Source: GCA-002708315 sp964460905
GTDB taxonomy: Bacteria; Bacteroidota; Bacteroidia; Bacteroidales; F082
Assembly: GCA_964460905.1 (NCBI GenBank)
Contig: CAYWRM010000007.1
Coordinates: forward strand, 60,598 to 124,597
Direction of reading: 5' to 3'
Length of the DNA: 64,000 bases
Both the position numbers and the translations under genes were made by a program. Shown piece after piece: positions 1-8,374 of this stretch. Numbering within the stretch: position 1 is the first letter of the stretch; each line of letters begins with the position of its first letter. The notes under the pieces are model-generated. The model ran no database searches. It was not told the DNA's origin and saw only the letters and a list, made by a program, of their open reading frames with translations.

Positions 1-697
1 ACATATTTATAGTTTTTTGCCAACTAAAAGAAGCTCCTTTTCCATACCAGTCTTCATTTTGTTTTTTATAATTTGAGAAGTATTCATTTTCAAAATGAGT
101 CAGCATCGAGTCGGGATTGTTCTCATAAAAATCATTCCCAAAAAAACTGTTGGCAATCAATTGTTTAACAGAATCAACAATTCCAGCCTGGAAATAATTA
201 TCTTTTGGAAATATTAATGTAAGCTCAATTTCCGCAGTTGGCGATTTTACATCCTTAGCAACCAACTTATCTTCAGAATGCAAATAATATATCTCAAAAG
301 GGAGTGTGCCATTGGGGTAATATTCCTTGAAATTAAAATCAACTTGTCTGTTATCAGGTGTATTCCAGGTTCCTGTAAACGACTTTTTATTAAATGTGCC
401 AATAAAAGCATCTGAATTTTGACCCATTTCTTTCAGTTTAGCATTTTCATTAGTTACTTCACCATTAAGACAAATAGTTTTTCCAAAATGCATTTTAGTG
501 TCTTCATTAATAAACCTATATTGATAGTTTCCTGAGAGTTCATCAAATAACCTTATTATATTTGCTGTAACATGTATATTAGTCCCAATAACTCCTTCGA
601 GCCTTGTATAGAAAACTGTTTTATCTGTTGCCTGCTGCGACATTGCTACTGTGGATGTCAGTAATATGGAAAAAATAATTAATGACTTTATTTTCAT
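1..697 (-). CDS. Secreted protein of unknown function, 3' end outside the window
   Basis: The open frame runs from an ATG at 697 down through base 1 without a stop, so only the first 232 codons are visible. The N-terminus (MKIKSLIIFSILLTSTVAMSQ) is a clear signal peptide ending in a type I cleavage site, so the product is exported to the periplasm or outer membrane. The rest is a soluble region with no segment long enough to be a membrane helix. The general layout (short beta-rich N-terminal part, then a region mentioning IELTLIFP and VDSVKQ) recalls secreted DUF3298/RsiV-like proteins, but I cannot confirm that family. It is divergent from the yigZ-like gene. Two minus-strand TAATTTTG boxes (749-742 and 765-758) lie just upstream. 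Confidence 0.6.
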   Translation of the reverse strand, partial: MKIKSLIIFSILLTSTVAMSQQATDKTVFYTRLEGVIGTNIHVTANIIRLFDELSGNYQYRFINEDTKMHFGKTICLNGEVTNENAKLKEMGQNSDAFIGTFNKKSFTGTWNTPDNRQVDFNFKEYYPNGTLPFEIYYLHSEDKLVAKDVKSPTAEIELTLIFPKDNYFQAGIVDSVKQLIANSFFGNDFYENNPDSMLTHFENEYFSNYKKQNEDWYGKGASFSWQKTINM

Positions 698-741
698 TGT
701 GTTGAATATGTTAAAGGTAAATTTCTGAAAGTCTATTTTGA

Positions 742-765
742 CAAAATTAAAACTAAGCAAAATTA
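742..765 (-). promoter_or_regulatory. Two candidate -7 boxes for the divergent secreted-protein gene
   Basis: Read on the minus strand, TAATTTTG occurs twice 16 bp apart (749-742 and 765-758). Both match the Bacteroidota -7 consensus TAnnTTTG. A TTTG at 783-780 could serve as -33 for the distal box, but the spacing of 14 is shorter than the usual 19-21. Confidence 0.35.
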
Positions 766-847
766 ATACTTATTAATATCAAACATTATGATGAGCAACT
801 ATTATTTTTACTAAAAAAAATATCTTTATTTGTTATTTGATAATAGA

Positions 848-879
848 TTTGATAGGTATTACTATATCTATTAGTTTTG
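848..879 (+). promoter_or_regulatory. Bacteroidota sigma-A promoter of the yigZ-like gene
   Basis: TTTG at 848-851 and TAGTTTTG at 872-879 are separated by 20 bp, matching the -33/-7 arrangement TTTG-N19-21-TAnnTTTG. Transcription would begin near 886. An in-frame TTG at 877 therefore lies inside the promoter and cannot be the start codon, which fixes the start at the ATG at 925. Confidence 0.65.
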
Positions 880-924
880 CACAAGTCTCAGATTATTATT
901 CTAATTATTATAATAGACTGCTGT

Positions 925-1536
925 ATGGAAATAAGCGAATACAAGACTTTTACAATTTGTAGTGAGGGGTACTATAAGGATAAAGGCAGTAAATTTATAG
1001 CTGTTGCTTATTACGTAGAGAGTGAGAAGGAAGTTAAGGAAGCTTTATTAATCACAAAAAAAAAGTATCATGATGCTCGTCATCATTGTTATGCATATAG
1101 AATTAACCCCAAGAGTGAAGTTTCAAGAAGTAGTGATGATGGTGAGCCTTCAGGAACTGCAGGAAAACCAATACTTAATCAAATTTTATCATTTGAACTA
1201 TATAATGTGTTAATTATAGTTGTAAGATATTTTGGCGGAACTAAGCTTGGAGTTAGTGGATTGATATTAGCTTATAAATCGGCTACTCGAGACGCTATAC
1301 AAGAAAGCAAGATTGTTAGTAGACACATTACTAGTCAGTTAGAACTAAACTTTGAATATCACTTAATGAATCAGGTGATGAGAGTAATAAAGGAAGAAAA
1401 TATTAAAATAATCAGTCAGGATTATGACAATAATTATAAGATTAAAGTCGAAATAAAAAAAAATACAAAAAATATTGCTCTTTTAAAGTTCGAAAAGATC
1501 AGGGGAGTTACAATAACATTATTGAAAAACAAGTAG
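925..1536 (+). CDS. YigZ/IMPACT family protein
   Basis: The 203-residue product belongs to the YigZ/IMPACT family (UPF0029 fold), cytosolic proteins linked in other organisms to translation control; the bacterial reaction is not settled. The family landmarks are present: the N-terminal block SEGYYKDKGSKFIA, the central DDGEPSGTAGKPIL motif and RYFGGTKLGVSGLI. The C-terminal third corresponds to the DUF1949-like ferredoxin-fold part, and the length is normal for the family. The ATG at 925 is chosen because family members begin a few residues before the SEG(x)YK block and because an apparent promoter occupies 848-879. The next gene downstream is dnaA, about 200 bp away. Confidence 0.88.
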   Translation: MEISEYKTFTICSEGYYKDKGSKFIAVAYYVESEKEVKEALLITKKKYHDARHHCYAYRINPKSEVSRSSDDGEPSGTAGKPILNQILSFELYNVLIIVVRYFGGTKLGVSGLILAYKSATRDAIQESKIVSRHITSQLELNFEYHLMNQVMRVIKEENIKIISQDYDNNYKIKVEIKKNTKNIALLKFEKIRGVTITLLKNK

Positions 1537-1740
1537 ATATAGTATTTTTTAGCTGTACACATATACAGCAAAAAAACTAAAAAGTCAAGCGTTTTTTACA
1601 TTTTTTATTCAGAATTTTTAACTGATATTTGTTTTCCCTAATAATATGATGAGTACTTCTTCGAAGAATGCTGTGTTTTAACAAATTAGGTTTATTATTA
1701 ACATAAGTATTAAAATTTCGATAAAAATTTACTAAAAAAG

Positions 1741-3177
1741 ATGACGAATAGGCATGGTGAAGTTTGGGAAAATTGTTTGTCAGTAATAAAAGACAATATT
1801 CCCCCTCAAAGTTACAATACATGGTTTTTACCAATTACCCCAATTAGCATCGAAAATGACGTATTAACAATTCAAGTGCCTAGCCAATTTTTTTATGAAT
1901 GGTTAGAAGAGAATTACATCGGCTTGTTAAGAAAGGTTATACGTATGCAAATTGGTTCGGGAGCAACCCTTGAATATAGTGTAATAATTGATAATAACTA
2001 TAATAAATCAAAGCCATATGCTGTAAAATACCCTGCAACAGATAAAAATGCTACACAAAACAAACCGGTTTCTATGCCACTCGATCTAAATAAAGGAAAA
2101 ACCAGAGATATTCCAAATCCGTTTATAATTCCGGGTCTTAAAAAACTTAAAGTTGAATCGCAGTTGGTTGATACATATTCATTTGATAATTTTATAGAAG
2201 GAGATTGTAATAGGCTTGCACGTTCTGCCGGATGGGCTATTGCTGAGAACCCTGGTAAAACTGCTTTTAACCCATTATTGATATACAGTAGTGTAGGTCT
2301 TGGAAAAACTCATCTTGCTCATGCAATTGGTTTGCAAGTAAAAAGGAATTCTCCCGAAAAAATTGTTCTATATGTAAAAACCGACCAGTTTATTAATCAG
2401 TATATTGATTCGGTTAGAAATAATAACCAAAACGATTTTGTTCATTTCTATCAAATGATAGATGTACTTATACTGGATGATATTCAATTTATTGCAGGTA
2501 AAGAGAAAACTCAGGATGTATTTTTTCATATTTTTAATCATCTTCATCAAAATAATAAGCAATTAGTACTTACTTCAGATAAGCCACCTATTGATTTAAA
2601 AGGAATGGAACCCCGATTGTTATCAAGGTTTAAGTGGGGGCTTGCTGCTGATCTTCAAATGCCTGATTTGGAAACCAGAATTTCTATTTTGAAAAAGAAA
2701 CTTTATAAAGATGGCATTGAAATGCCATATGAAGTAGTTGAATACCTTGCATATAGCATTACTACTAATATTAGAGAAATGGAAGGTGCTTTAATTTCAA
2801 TACTTGCTCAATCAACTCTTAATAAAAAGGATATCACGCTTGATTTAGCACGTCAAATGATTGATAAATTTGTAAAAAGCACAACCCGTGAAATTTCTAT
2901 AGATTATATTCAAAAAATAGTTTGTGATTATTTTAGTGTTCCCCTCGATGTGTTAAATTCTAAAACTAGAAAAAGAGAAATTGTTCAAGCAAGGCAATTA
3001 GCTATGTATTTCTCAAAAATGCATACTAAAAACTCTCTGGCTACTATAGGTTTGCATTGTGGTAACAAAGATCATGCAACTGTACTCCATGCTTGTAGAA
3101 CTGTTAATAATCTAAAAGACACTGATAAACAGTTTAGAGTTTATGTTGATGATATTGACAAAAAATTAAAGCTATAA
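1741..3177 (+). CDS. dnaA: Chromosomal replication initiator protein DnaA
   Basis: DnaA binds DnaA boxes at oriC and melts the origin. At 478 residues it has the usual length. Domain I (about 1-80) begins VWENCLSVIKDNIPPQSYNTWF, followed by a short variable linker. The AAA+ core has Walker A VGLGKTH with Lys189 and Thr190, and Walker B VLILDDIQ at 242-249. The C-terminal domain IV carries the DnaA-box recognition signature as NKDHATVLHACR (usual form RDHTTVxHA), so Lys replaces the common Arg in the first position. The ATG at 1741 aligns with the normal start. No DnaA-box cluster is visible within several hundred bases on either side, so the origin is probably elsewhere. Confidence 0.97.
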   Translation: MTNRHGEVWENCLSVIKDNIPPQSYNTWFLPITPISIENDVLTIQVPSQFFYEWLEENYIGLLRKVIRMQIGSGATLEYSVIIDNNYNKSKPYAVKYPATDKNATQNKPVSMPLDLNKGKTRDIPNPFIIPGLKKLKVESQLVDTYSFDNFIEGDCNRLARSAGWAIAENPGKTAFNPLLIYSSVGLGKTHLAHAIGLQVKRNSPEKIVLYVKTDQFINQYIDSVRNNNQNDFVHFYQMIDVLILDDIQFIAGKEKTQDVFFHIFNHLHQNNKQLVLTSDKPPIDLKGMEPRLLSRFKWGLAADLQMPDLETRISILKKKLYKDGIEMPYEVVEYLAYSITTNIREMEGALISILAQSTLNKKDITLDLARQMIDKFVKSTTREISIDYIQKIVCDYFSVPLDVLNSKTRKREIVQARQLAMYFSKMHTKNSLATIGLHCGNKDHATVLHACRTVNNLKDTDKQFRVYVDDIDKKLKL

Positions 3178-3283
3178 TACTGTTTTATAGAACCTTAATT
3201 ATAATTTTTGAATAAATAGTTCAATAGCATTTGCAATAATTAAATTTTTTTACTACATTAGCAACTAATTTAATTTTTAAAAA

Positions 3284-3736
3284 ATGAATGTCCTTTTTGT
3301 TTGTACCTGTAGTATTTGTCGCTCACCTTTAGCGGCAGCCTTTTTAAGAAAGAAGTATATTGAAAATAATATGGAAGGTAATGTTGAATCAGCCGGATTT
3401 TCACCTACTACAATTAATGATCCTCCTGGTATCAGGGCTGTAGAAGCTGCTGAAAAGCATAATCTTAAATTGGAGGGATGTTCTCGAATATTTGTTAAAA
3501 AAGACTTTGAGAGATTTGATAAAATATTTGTAATGGATACATTAAATTATCGTGAAGTTAAATATTTGGCAAAAAATAAAGAGGAAGAGTCAAAAATTGA
3601 TTACTTAATGAATGTTCTGCATCCGGGTACTAATCAAATTGTGCCTGATCCTAATCATATTGGTACCATCGGTATGGATGAAATTACTGACCTCCTAGAT
3701 AAAGCTACCGATGCAATTGTTGATCAAAACAAATAG
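3284..3736 (+). CDS. Low-molecular-weight protein tyrosine phosphatase
   Basis: The 150-residue protein fits the low-molecular-weight phosphotyrosine phosphatase family (cytosolic, arsenate-reductase-like fold). The P-loop CX5R is at the N-terminus: Cys7 is the expected nucleophile and Arg13 binds phosphate, followed by Ser14-Pro. The loop reads CTCSICRS where most members have CxGNxCRS, so the Gly and Asn positions are Cys9 and Ser10. The general-acid motif is intact as VPDPNHIG near the C-terminus. The gene ends 14 bp before the dehydratase-like gene and the two could be cotranscribed. The physiological substrate is unknown. Confidence 0.85.
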   Translation: MNVLFVCTCSICRSPLAAAFLRKKYIENNMEGNVESAGFSPTTINDPPGIRAVEAAEKHNLKLEGCSRIFVKKDFERFDKIFVMDTLNYREVKYLAKNKEEESKIDYLMNVLHPGTNQIVPDPNHIGTIGMDEITDLLDKATDAIVDQNK

Positions 3737-3750
3737 TAAATTATTTTTAG

Positions 3751-4701
3751 GTGTTAAGTTATATACCTGATAAAAGTGACCTTGAGGATGCTTATGCGAG
3801 AATAAGTGGATTTATTCATAATACACCAATTCTTTCATCTGAGATATTAAATAATAGGTTTGGAGCAAAGCTATTTTTCAAATGCGAAAATTTCCAAAAA
3901 GCAGGTTCATTTAAATCAAGAGGGGCTGTTAATGCAATACTATCTTTACCAAAATCAAATATAAAAAAAGGCGTTGCAACTCATTCATCAGGAAATTTTG
4001 CGCAGGCTTTAGCTAGAGCAGCAAGTATTCTTGGAGTACCTTCATATATAGTAATGCCCAAAAATGCACCCAAGGTTAAAGTAGACGCAGTTATAGCCTA
4101 TGGTGGAAAAATAACCTACTGTGAACCTACATTATCTGCAAGAGAAGAAACTCTTGACAAAGTAATTTCTAAAACAAATGCCACAATAATTCATCCTTAC
4201 GATGATTACGATATAATAGCAGGGCAGGGGACAGCTACAATGGAATTATGTAATGAAATTGATGATATTGATATTATTTTATGCCCTGTTGGTGGTGGTG
4301 GATTAATAAGTGGTACTGCACTTGCAGCTAATTATTTTGGGAATGGCATCACAGTTATAGCTTGTGAGCCGGATGGTGCTGATGATGCAATGCGATCGTT
4401 TAAAGCCGGGAAAATTATTCCCAGTTTGAAGCCTGATACTATTGCTGACGGATTATTAACGTCGTTAGGAAAACGAAATTTCCCAATTATTCAAAAATAT
4501 GTAAGTGATATTGTAACAGTTAGTGAAGAATCGATAGTTATGGCAATGAAGCTAATTTATGAAAGAATGAAAATTGTTATCGAACCATCATCGGCAGTGC
4601 CATTAGCATCATTAATTGAAAAAAAAGTAGATGTATCCGGAAAGAATGTTGGAATAATTATTTCAGGTGGTAATGTGGACTTAGCAAAAGTAAAATTTTA
4701 A
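3751..4701 (+). CDS. Threonine dehydratase / serine racemase-like PLP enzyme
   Basis: This 316-residue protein belongs to fold-type II PLP enzymes (threonine/serine dehydratases and serine or aspartate racemases). The Schiff-base lysine lies in GSFKSRGAVNAI near residue 54, the Asn-containing substrate loop is SSGNFAQA, and the phosphate-binding glycine loop is PVGGGGLISG. It lacks the C-terminal ACT-like regulatory domain of biosynthetic IlvA and matches the short catabolic or racemase forms. The start is a GTG: the frame has a TAG immediately upstream and the next ATG is far inside the fold. Whether it deaminates threonine or racemises serine cannot be read from the sequence. Confidence 0.87.
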   Translation: MLSYIPDKSDLEDAYARISGFIHNTPILSSEILNNRFGAKLFFKCENFQKAGSFKSRGAVNAILSLPKSNIKKGVATHSSGNFAQALARAASILGVPSYIVMPKNAPKVKVDAVIAYGGKITYCEPTLSAREETLDKVISKTNATIIHPYDDYDIIAGQGTATMELCNEIDDIDIILCPVGGGGLISGTALAANYFGNGITVIACEPDGADDAMRSFKAGKIIPSLKPDTIADGLLTSLGKRNFPIIQKYVSDIVTVSEESIVMAMKLIYERMKIVIEPSSAVPLASLIEKKVDVSGKNVGIIISGGNVDLAKVKF

Positions 4702-4751
4702 TTTCTACCAATGACGGAAAAGTCAAATGCCTAATTACTAATAAAAAACCC

Positions 4752-5480
4752 ATGAGCCAAACAAGCAACCTAAAAGGTAAATTATATCTTGTACCTACAA
4801 CCCTTGGGGCATTCGACACGATTGATCGTGTTATTCCGGATTATAATATTCAAATTGTACATAAACTGGAAATATTTATTGTGGAGCAGGTTCGGACAGC
4901 CAGAAGATTTCTAAGTAAATTAAAGCACCCCACAGATATTGATCATATTGTGTTTTATGAGTTAAATAAGTATGCTGATGAATCTGAAGTATTTTCTTAC
5001 CTTTATGATATAAGTAATGGTAAATCAGTAGGATTACTGTCAGAAGCAGGGACTCCCTGTATTGCAGATCCAGGTGCATCTGTTGTTAAAATAGCCCATG
5101 AATTAGGTATGAAAATTATACCACTTGTAGGACCTAATTCAATAATACTTTCATTGATGGCTTCAGGTTTTAACGGGCAAAATTTTACTTTTCATGGTTA
5201 TTTACCCATCGACAAGAATGAGCTCGCTAAAAAGCTTAAAACAATTGAGCAAAGTGCTTATAAGGCAGATCAAACACAGATATTTATCGAAACACCTTAT
5301 CGAAATAATCAACTATTCACGTCAATATTAAAAATTTGTTCACCGCAAACTCTATTATGTGTAGCTACTGATCTTACTTTGACAACAGAAACAGTAAACA
5401 CGTATTCAATTTCAGAATGGAAAAAAAAGAAACCTGACTTTCATAAGAAACCAACGATATTTCTAATATATCGATCGTAA
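4752..5480 (+). CDS. SAM-dependent methyltransferase, RsmI-like (tetrapyrrole methylase fold)
   Basis: The 242-residue product has the tetrapyrrole methylase fold and most resembles RsmI, which 2'-O-methylates C1402 of 16S rRNA. The SAM-binding block is SEAGTPCIADPGA, followed by IIPLVGPNSII and a FHGYLP segment, all in the RsmI order. It is about 40 residues shorter than typical RsmI, and the N-terminus (LYLVPTTLGAFDTIDRVIPDY) differs from the RsmI N-terminus (GNLGDIT). This matches a short RsmI-related paralogue common in Bacteroidota, so the target is uncertain. Confidence 0.82.
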   Translation: MSQTSNLKGKLYLVPTTLGAFDTIDRVIPDYNIQIVHKLEIFIVEQVRTARRFLSKLKHPTDIDHIVFYELNKYADESEVFSYLYDISNGKSVGLLSEAGTPCIADPGASVVKIAHELGMKIIPLVGPNSIILSLMASGFNGQNFTFHGYLPIDKNELAKKLKTIEQSAYKADQTQIFIETPYRNNQLFTSILKICSPQTLLCVATDLTLTTETVNTYSISEWKKKKPDFHKKPTIFLIYRS

Positions 5481-5574
5481 TAGTACAATTAAGTTGTCTC
5501 CTAACTTGTGAGTTGTTAACCGGTGTGTACCAAGATAATAGCATTTGCAATTTGACTTATACAAAACAAGAATT

Positions 5575-6462
5575 CTAATTTATTAGTGGATGCTTTGGGT
5601 CACGAGTAAGTTTCCACCGCTTGTGAGACCATAACCAGTTTTCCGGTTTCTTTCTTATTACTTCTTCAAGCTTCTTGGCAAAAAGCAGTGTAATTTCACC
5701 TTCTTTTGTTTCCTGAGGCTTATCAGAAAGAATTGTTAAATCTAGTTCATAATATCCTTTTTTAACACGTTGTATATCTAAAAAAACTACAGGGTAATTA
5801 TATTTTCTTGCATAAAGTTCCGATCCATGAAGAAATGCTGTTTCTTGTCCCAAAAAGTTTATCCAATAAGATTTTTTTTCATTTGAAGGACTCTGATCAG
5901 AAGCCATTACATAATTCTTCTTTTTATTTTCATTCTCGACAAAACAACGTGCTGTATCATATATTGAGACTAATTTTGTTCCTAATTTTGAGCGATTTTT
6001 TTTAATATAATTGTTAAGATATTTATTGCTTAGCGGTTTGTAAAGAGCAATGCCAGGCCATTGTAATTGCATGCACGACATTGCACCCCATTCCCAGTTT
6101 CCATAATGGTTTGGTAGTGCAATAATTCCACCATAATTATCATATAAATGTTGTATCTCATCCTCGTTAATCACTTTATGGTGTGCAAAGATTTGTTTCT
6201 CACTCATTGTAAAAGCTTTTAAACTTTCAACAGTAATTTGACTTAAGTTGTGGTATGATAACTTTTCAATTCTTTTTAATTCGGCTTTACTTTTTTCTGG
6301 GAAGCTTCTTTTTAGATTATCACGTACTACGTTTAATCTGTATTTCAGTAATTTATACAAAACAAAATATAGTATATCTGCAAAAATATAGATAAGCCAA
6401 AATGGAAGTAATGCAAAAAGAAGTATAAAAAACCGAGTTATTATGGATGATATAAAATTCAT
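5575..6462 (-). CDS. Lipid A biosynthesis acyltransferase (LpxL/HtrB family)
   Basis: A 295-residue inner-membrane protein of the lysophospholipid/lipid A acyltransferase family, which adds secondary acyl chains to lipid A. It has one N-terminal hydrophobic anchor (FFILLFALLPFWLIYIFAD). The catalytic HX4(D/E) motif reads NHYGNWEWG, and SPSNEKKSYWINFLGQETAF corresponds to the downstream substrate region. The C-terminus PENWLWSHKRWK is a family hallmark. The ATG at 6462 (MNFISSIITRFF) is chosen over an ATG at 6519 because homologues start just before the anchor. It is divergent from the MFS gene. Confidence 0.87.
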   Translation of the reverse strand: MNFISSIITRFFILLFALLPFWLIYIFADILYFVLYKLLKYRLNVVRDNLKRSFPEKSKAELKRIEKLSYHNLSQITVESLKAFTMSEKQIFAHHKVINEDEIQHLYDNYGGIIALPNHYGNWEWGAMSCMQLQWPGIALYKPLSNKYLNNYIKKNRSKLGTKLVSIYDTARCFVENENKKKNYVMASDQSPSNEKKSYWINFLGQETAFLHGSELYARKYNYPVVFLDIQRVKKGYYELDLTILSDKPQETKEGEITLLFAKKLEEVIRKKPENWLWSHKRWKLTRDPKHPLIN

Positions 6463-6547
6463 GGTGGCAAAATTAATCCTTCTTTTTAATATATCGAGAA
6501 TGTAAGCTAAATTTGCCAACTAATAAAAAATTGATAATAAGTGTTTC

Positions 6548-7834
6548 ATGGGCTTATTTAACATCAAATTAAAACTTAGTGTAACTGAATTGAGAACATT
6601 CAGACTTCATACTATATACATGTTATTTGAAGGTTTTGTGCTTGGTGTTATGGCATTAAATGAGTTTGTATTTATTAAAAGCTTAAACGGAACAAACTAT
6701 CAGCTTGGATTTTTATTCCAATTCAGTATGCTGGTATTTCTATTTCTTATAGTTATTAACGCATTTTTGAAAAGGATTAGGAATAGGAAGAAATTGTTAA
6801 GAATGGCTGCCTTATTAAGCAGACTACCATTGTTGATATTGTTATTTTTTCCTGATAATATGGTAGATATGCAGAACCATGCGTATTACCATTTTATATT
6901 TCTATTTTTATTTTTAGTCTATTTCTCAGGTAATATTTTTATAAACCCCAATATTAATTATCTGCTAAAAGTAAATTATAGTCATGCTAATTTTGGTAAA
7001 CTATATAGTTATTCAACAAGTATTAATAAAATTGTAATGCTCATAGTTACTTTTGCTTACGGCTATATACTTGACTTTAACAATTTTGCATTTATTTACA
7101 TAATACCTGTGGCAGCAATATTTGCTACTATTTCAGTGTTCGTATTGTCAATGATTCATTTTCCTGAAGAAAAGTTGCTTACCAGTAAAAGAACTGTATT
7201 GCAGTCGGTTAAAGCATCAGTTAATGAAATGCGGCTCATACTTAAAAATAATGTACCATACCGCCATTTTGAGATGGGATTTATGTTCTATGGTTTTTCA
7301 TTTATGATATCTGTGACAGTTATTACAATTTATTTTTATGAAGCATTAAATCTTAATTATGCCAGTGTAGCTTTTTATCGTAATGCATATAATATACTGG
7401 CAATTATATTGTTACCATTTTTTGGAAAATTGCTTAGCAATATTGATCCCAGAAAGTTTGCAGTAATAACATACGCATCAATTGCGCTGTATATTTTCTT
7501 TTTGATGATGACGACATATTTTCCTTCCAATTTTAAATTTCTTGATATTACCATATATCATACATTATTGTTGTACATCTTTTTTCATGGGATATTTGCT
7601 GCAACTATGGTACTGTTGTGGAATATTGGGTCTGCTTATTTCTGTAAGCCAAATGAAGCAGGCACATATCAGTCCCTTCATTTGTCGTTAACAGGAGCCA
7701 GGGCTGTTTTTGCCCCATTAGTTGGAGTATTGTTTTATGAAATGTTTGGATTTACAGCAACATTCTTAATTGCAATAGTATCATTACTAGCAGCTATTGT
7801 TTTAATGTTATGGTCTTACAGGCGAGGTCAATAG
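6548..7834 (+). CDS. Major facilitator superfamily permease
   Basis: A 428-residue polytopic membrane protein with about twelve hydrophobic segments and a cytoplasmic Lys/Arg-rich loop (LKRIRNRKKLLR) after the second, as in MFS carriers. The two halves are separated by a hydrophilic stretch around residues 205-235. Nothing in the sequence gives the substrate. The divergent neighbour makes lipid A, but the 86-bp spacing alone does not argue for a shared function. Start ATG at 6548. Confidence 0.8.
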   Translation: MGLFNIKLKLSVTELRTFRLHTIYMLFEGFVLGVMALNEFVFIKSLNGTNYQLGFLFQFSMLVFLFLIVINAFLKRIRNRKKLLRMAALLSRLPLLILLFFPDNMVDMQNHAYYHFIFLFLFLVYFSGNIFINPNINYLLKVNYSHANFGKLYSYSTSINKIVMLIVTFAYGYILDFNNFAFIYIIPVAAIFATISVFVLSMIHFPEEKLLTSKRTVLQSVKASVNEMRLILKNNVPYRHFEMGFMFYGFSFMISVTVITIYFYEALNLNYASVAFYRNAYNILAIILLPFFGKLLSNIDPRKFAVITYASIALYIFFLMMTTYFPSNFKFLDITIYHTLLLYIFFHGIFAATMVLLWNIGSAYFCKPNEAGTYQSLHLSLTGARAVFAPLVGVLFYEMFGFTATFLIAIVSLLAAIVLMLWSYRRGQ

Positions 7835-7878
7835 GTATTAAAGAGTCATGTATTTGCTGGGTTTGAATAAATTTTAAT

Positions 7879-8283
7879 TTACCGTTTAACAGCAAAAGCA
7901 TCTCCAAATTCAACAATACCGTTATTATCAAAAGTGTAAGGGAAATAATAAATGGGTAGAATTTCATAACTAATATCAACTATATCAATTGCAATAGTGT
8001 TAATATTGTCCGAGTCTGCTTCAAGCTGTACATTAGCCTCGTAGGTTATTCCATATGATTTAATCCTGTGTTCTTGAAGCTCTGCTTCACAATATTTTTT
8101 CAGTCCACCGATAACAGTTTCATTATTCGGAACATTTTTTTTATCTATTTCAAACTCAAGAGGATGAACTATTCCTGAATTATCTACATAAGCGCCAAAT
8201 GGATAACATTGTCCTGTATCGGTAAGCAAATCTTTGGCATATTCAATTGAGTGGTCGATGATTTTTTGTGTGTATGTGTTCAT
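7879..8283 (-). CDS. Small cytosolic protein of unknown function
   Basis: A 134-residue protein that I do not recognise. It has no signal peptide or membrane segment and is acidic. The fold looks alpha at the N-terminus (IIDHSIEYAKDLL) and beta-rich after about residue 30, with a YPFGAYVDNSGIVHPLEFEID segment. It is convergent with the MFS gene and lies about 90 bp downstream of rarA on the same strand, so readthrough from rarA is possible. Coding status is supported by composition and by the good fit of the gene between its neighbours. Confidence 0.7.
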   Translation of the reverse strand: MNTYTQKIIDHSIEYAKDLLTDTGQCYPFGAYVDNSGIVHPLEFEIDKKNVPNNETVIGGLKKYCEAELQEHRIKSYGITYEANVQLEADSDNINTIAIDIVDISYEILPIYYFPYTFDNNGIVEFGDAFAVKR

Positions 8284-8374
8284 TTTATAATAGTTTTTAT
8301 TGCAATTATTATCCTTAATGCCAGATTAGCTTAATTCATTCTTTAGTTTTGTTTCTAATCTTCAGATTACTATA

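Noticed and set aside
1547..1576. TTTTTTAGCTGTA / TACAGCAAAAAA hairpin after the yigZ-like gene
   Set aside because: The stem is only 6 bp plus mismatch, and the U-tract lies on the wrong side for the upstream gene.
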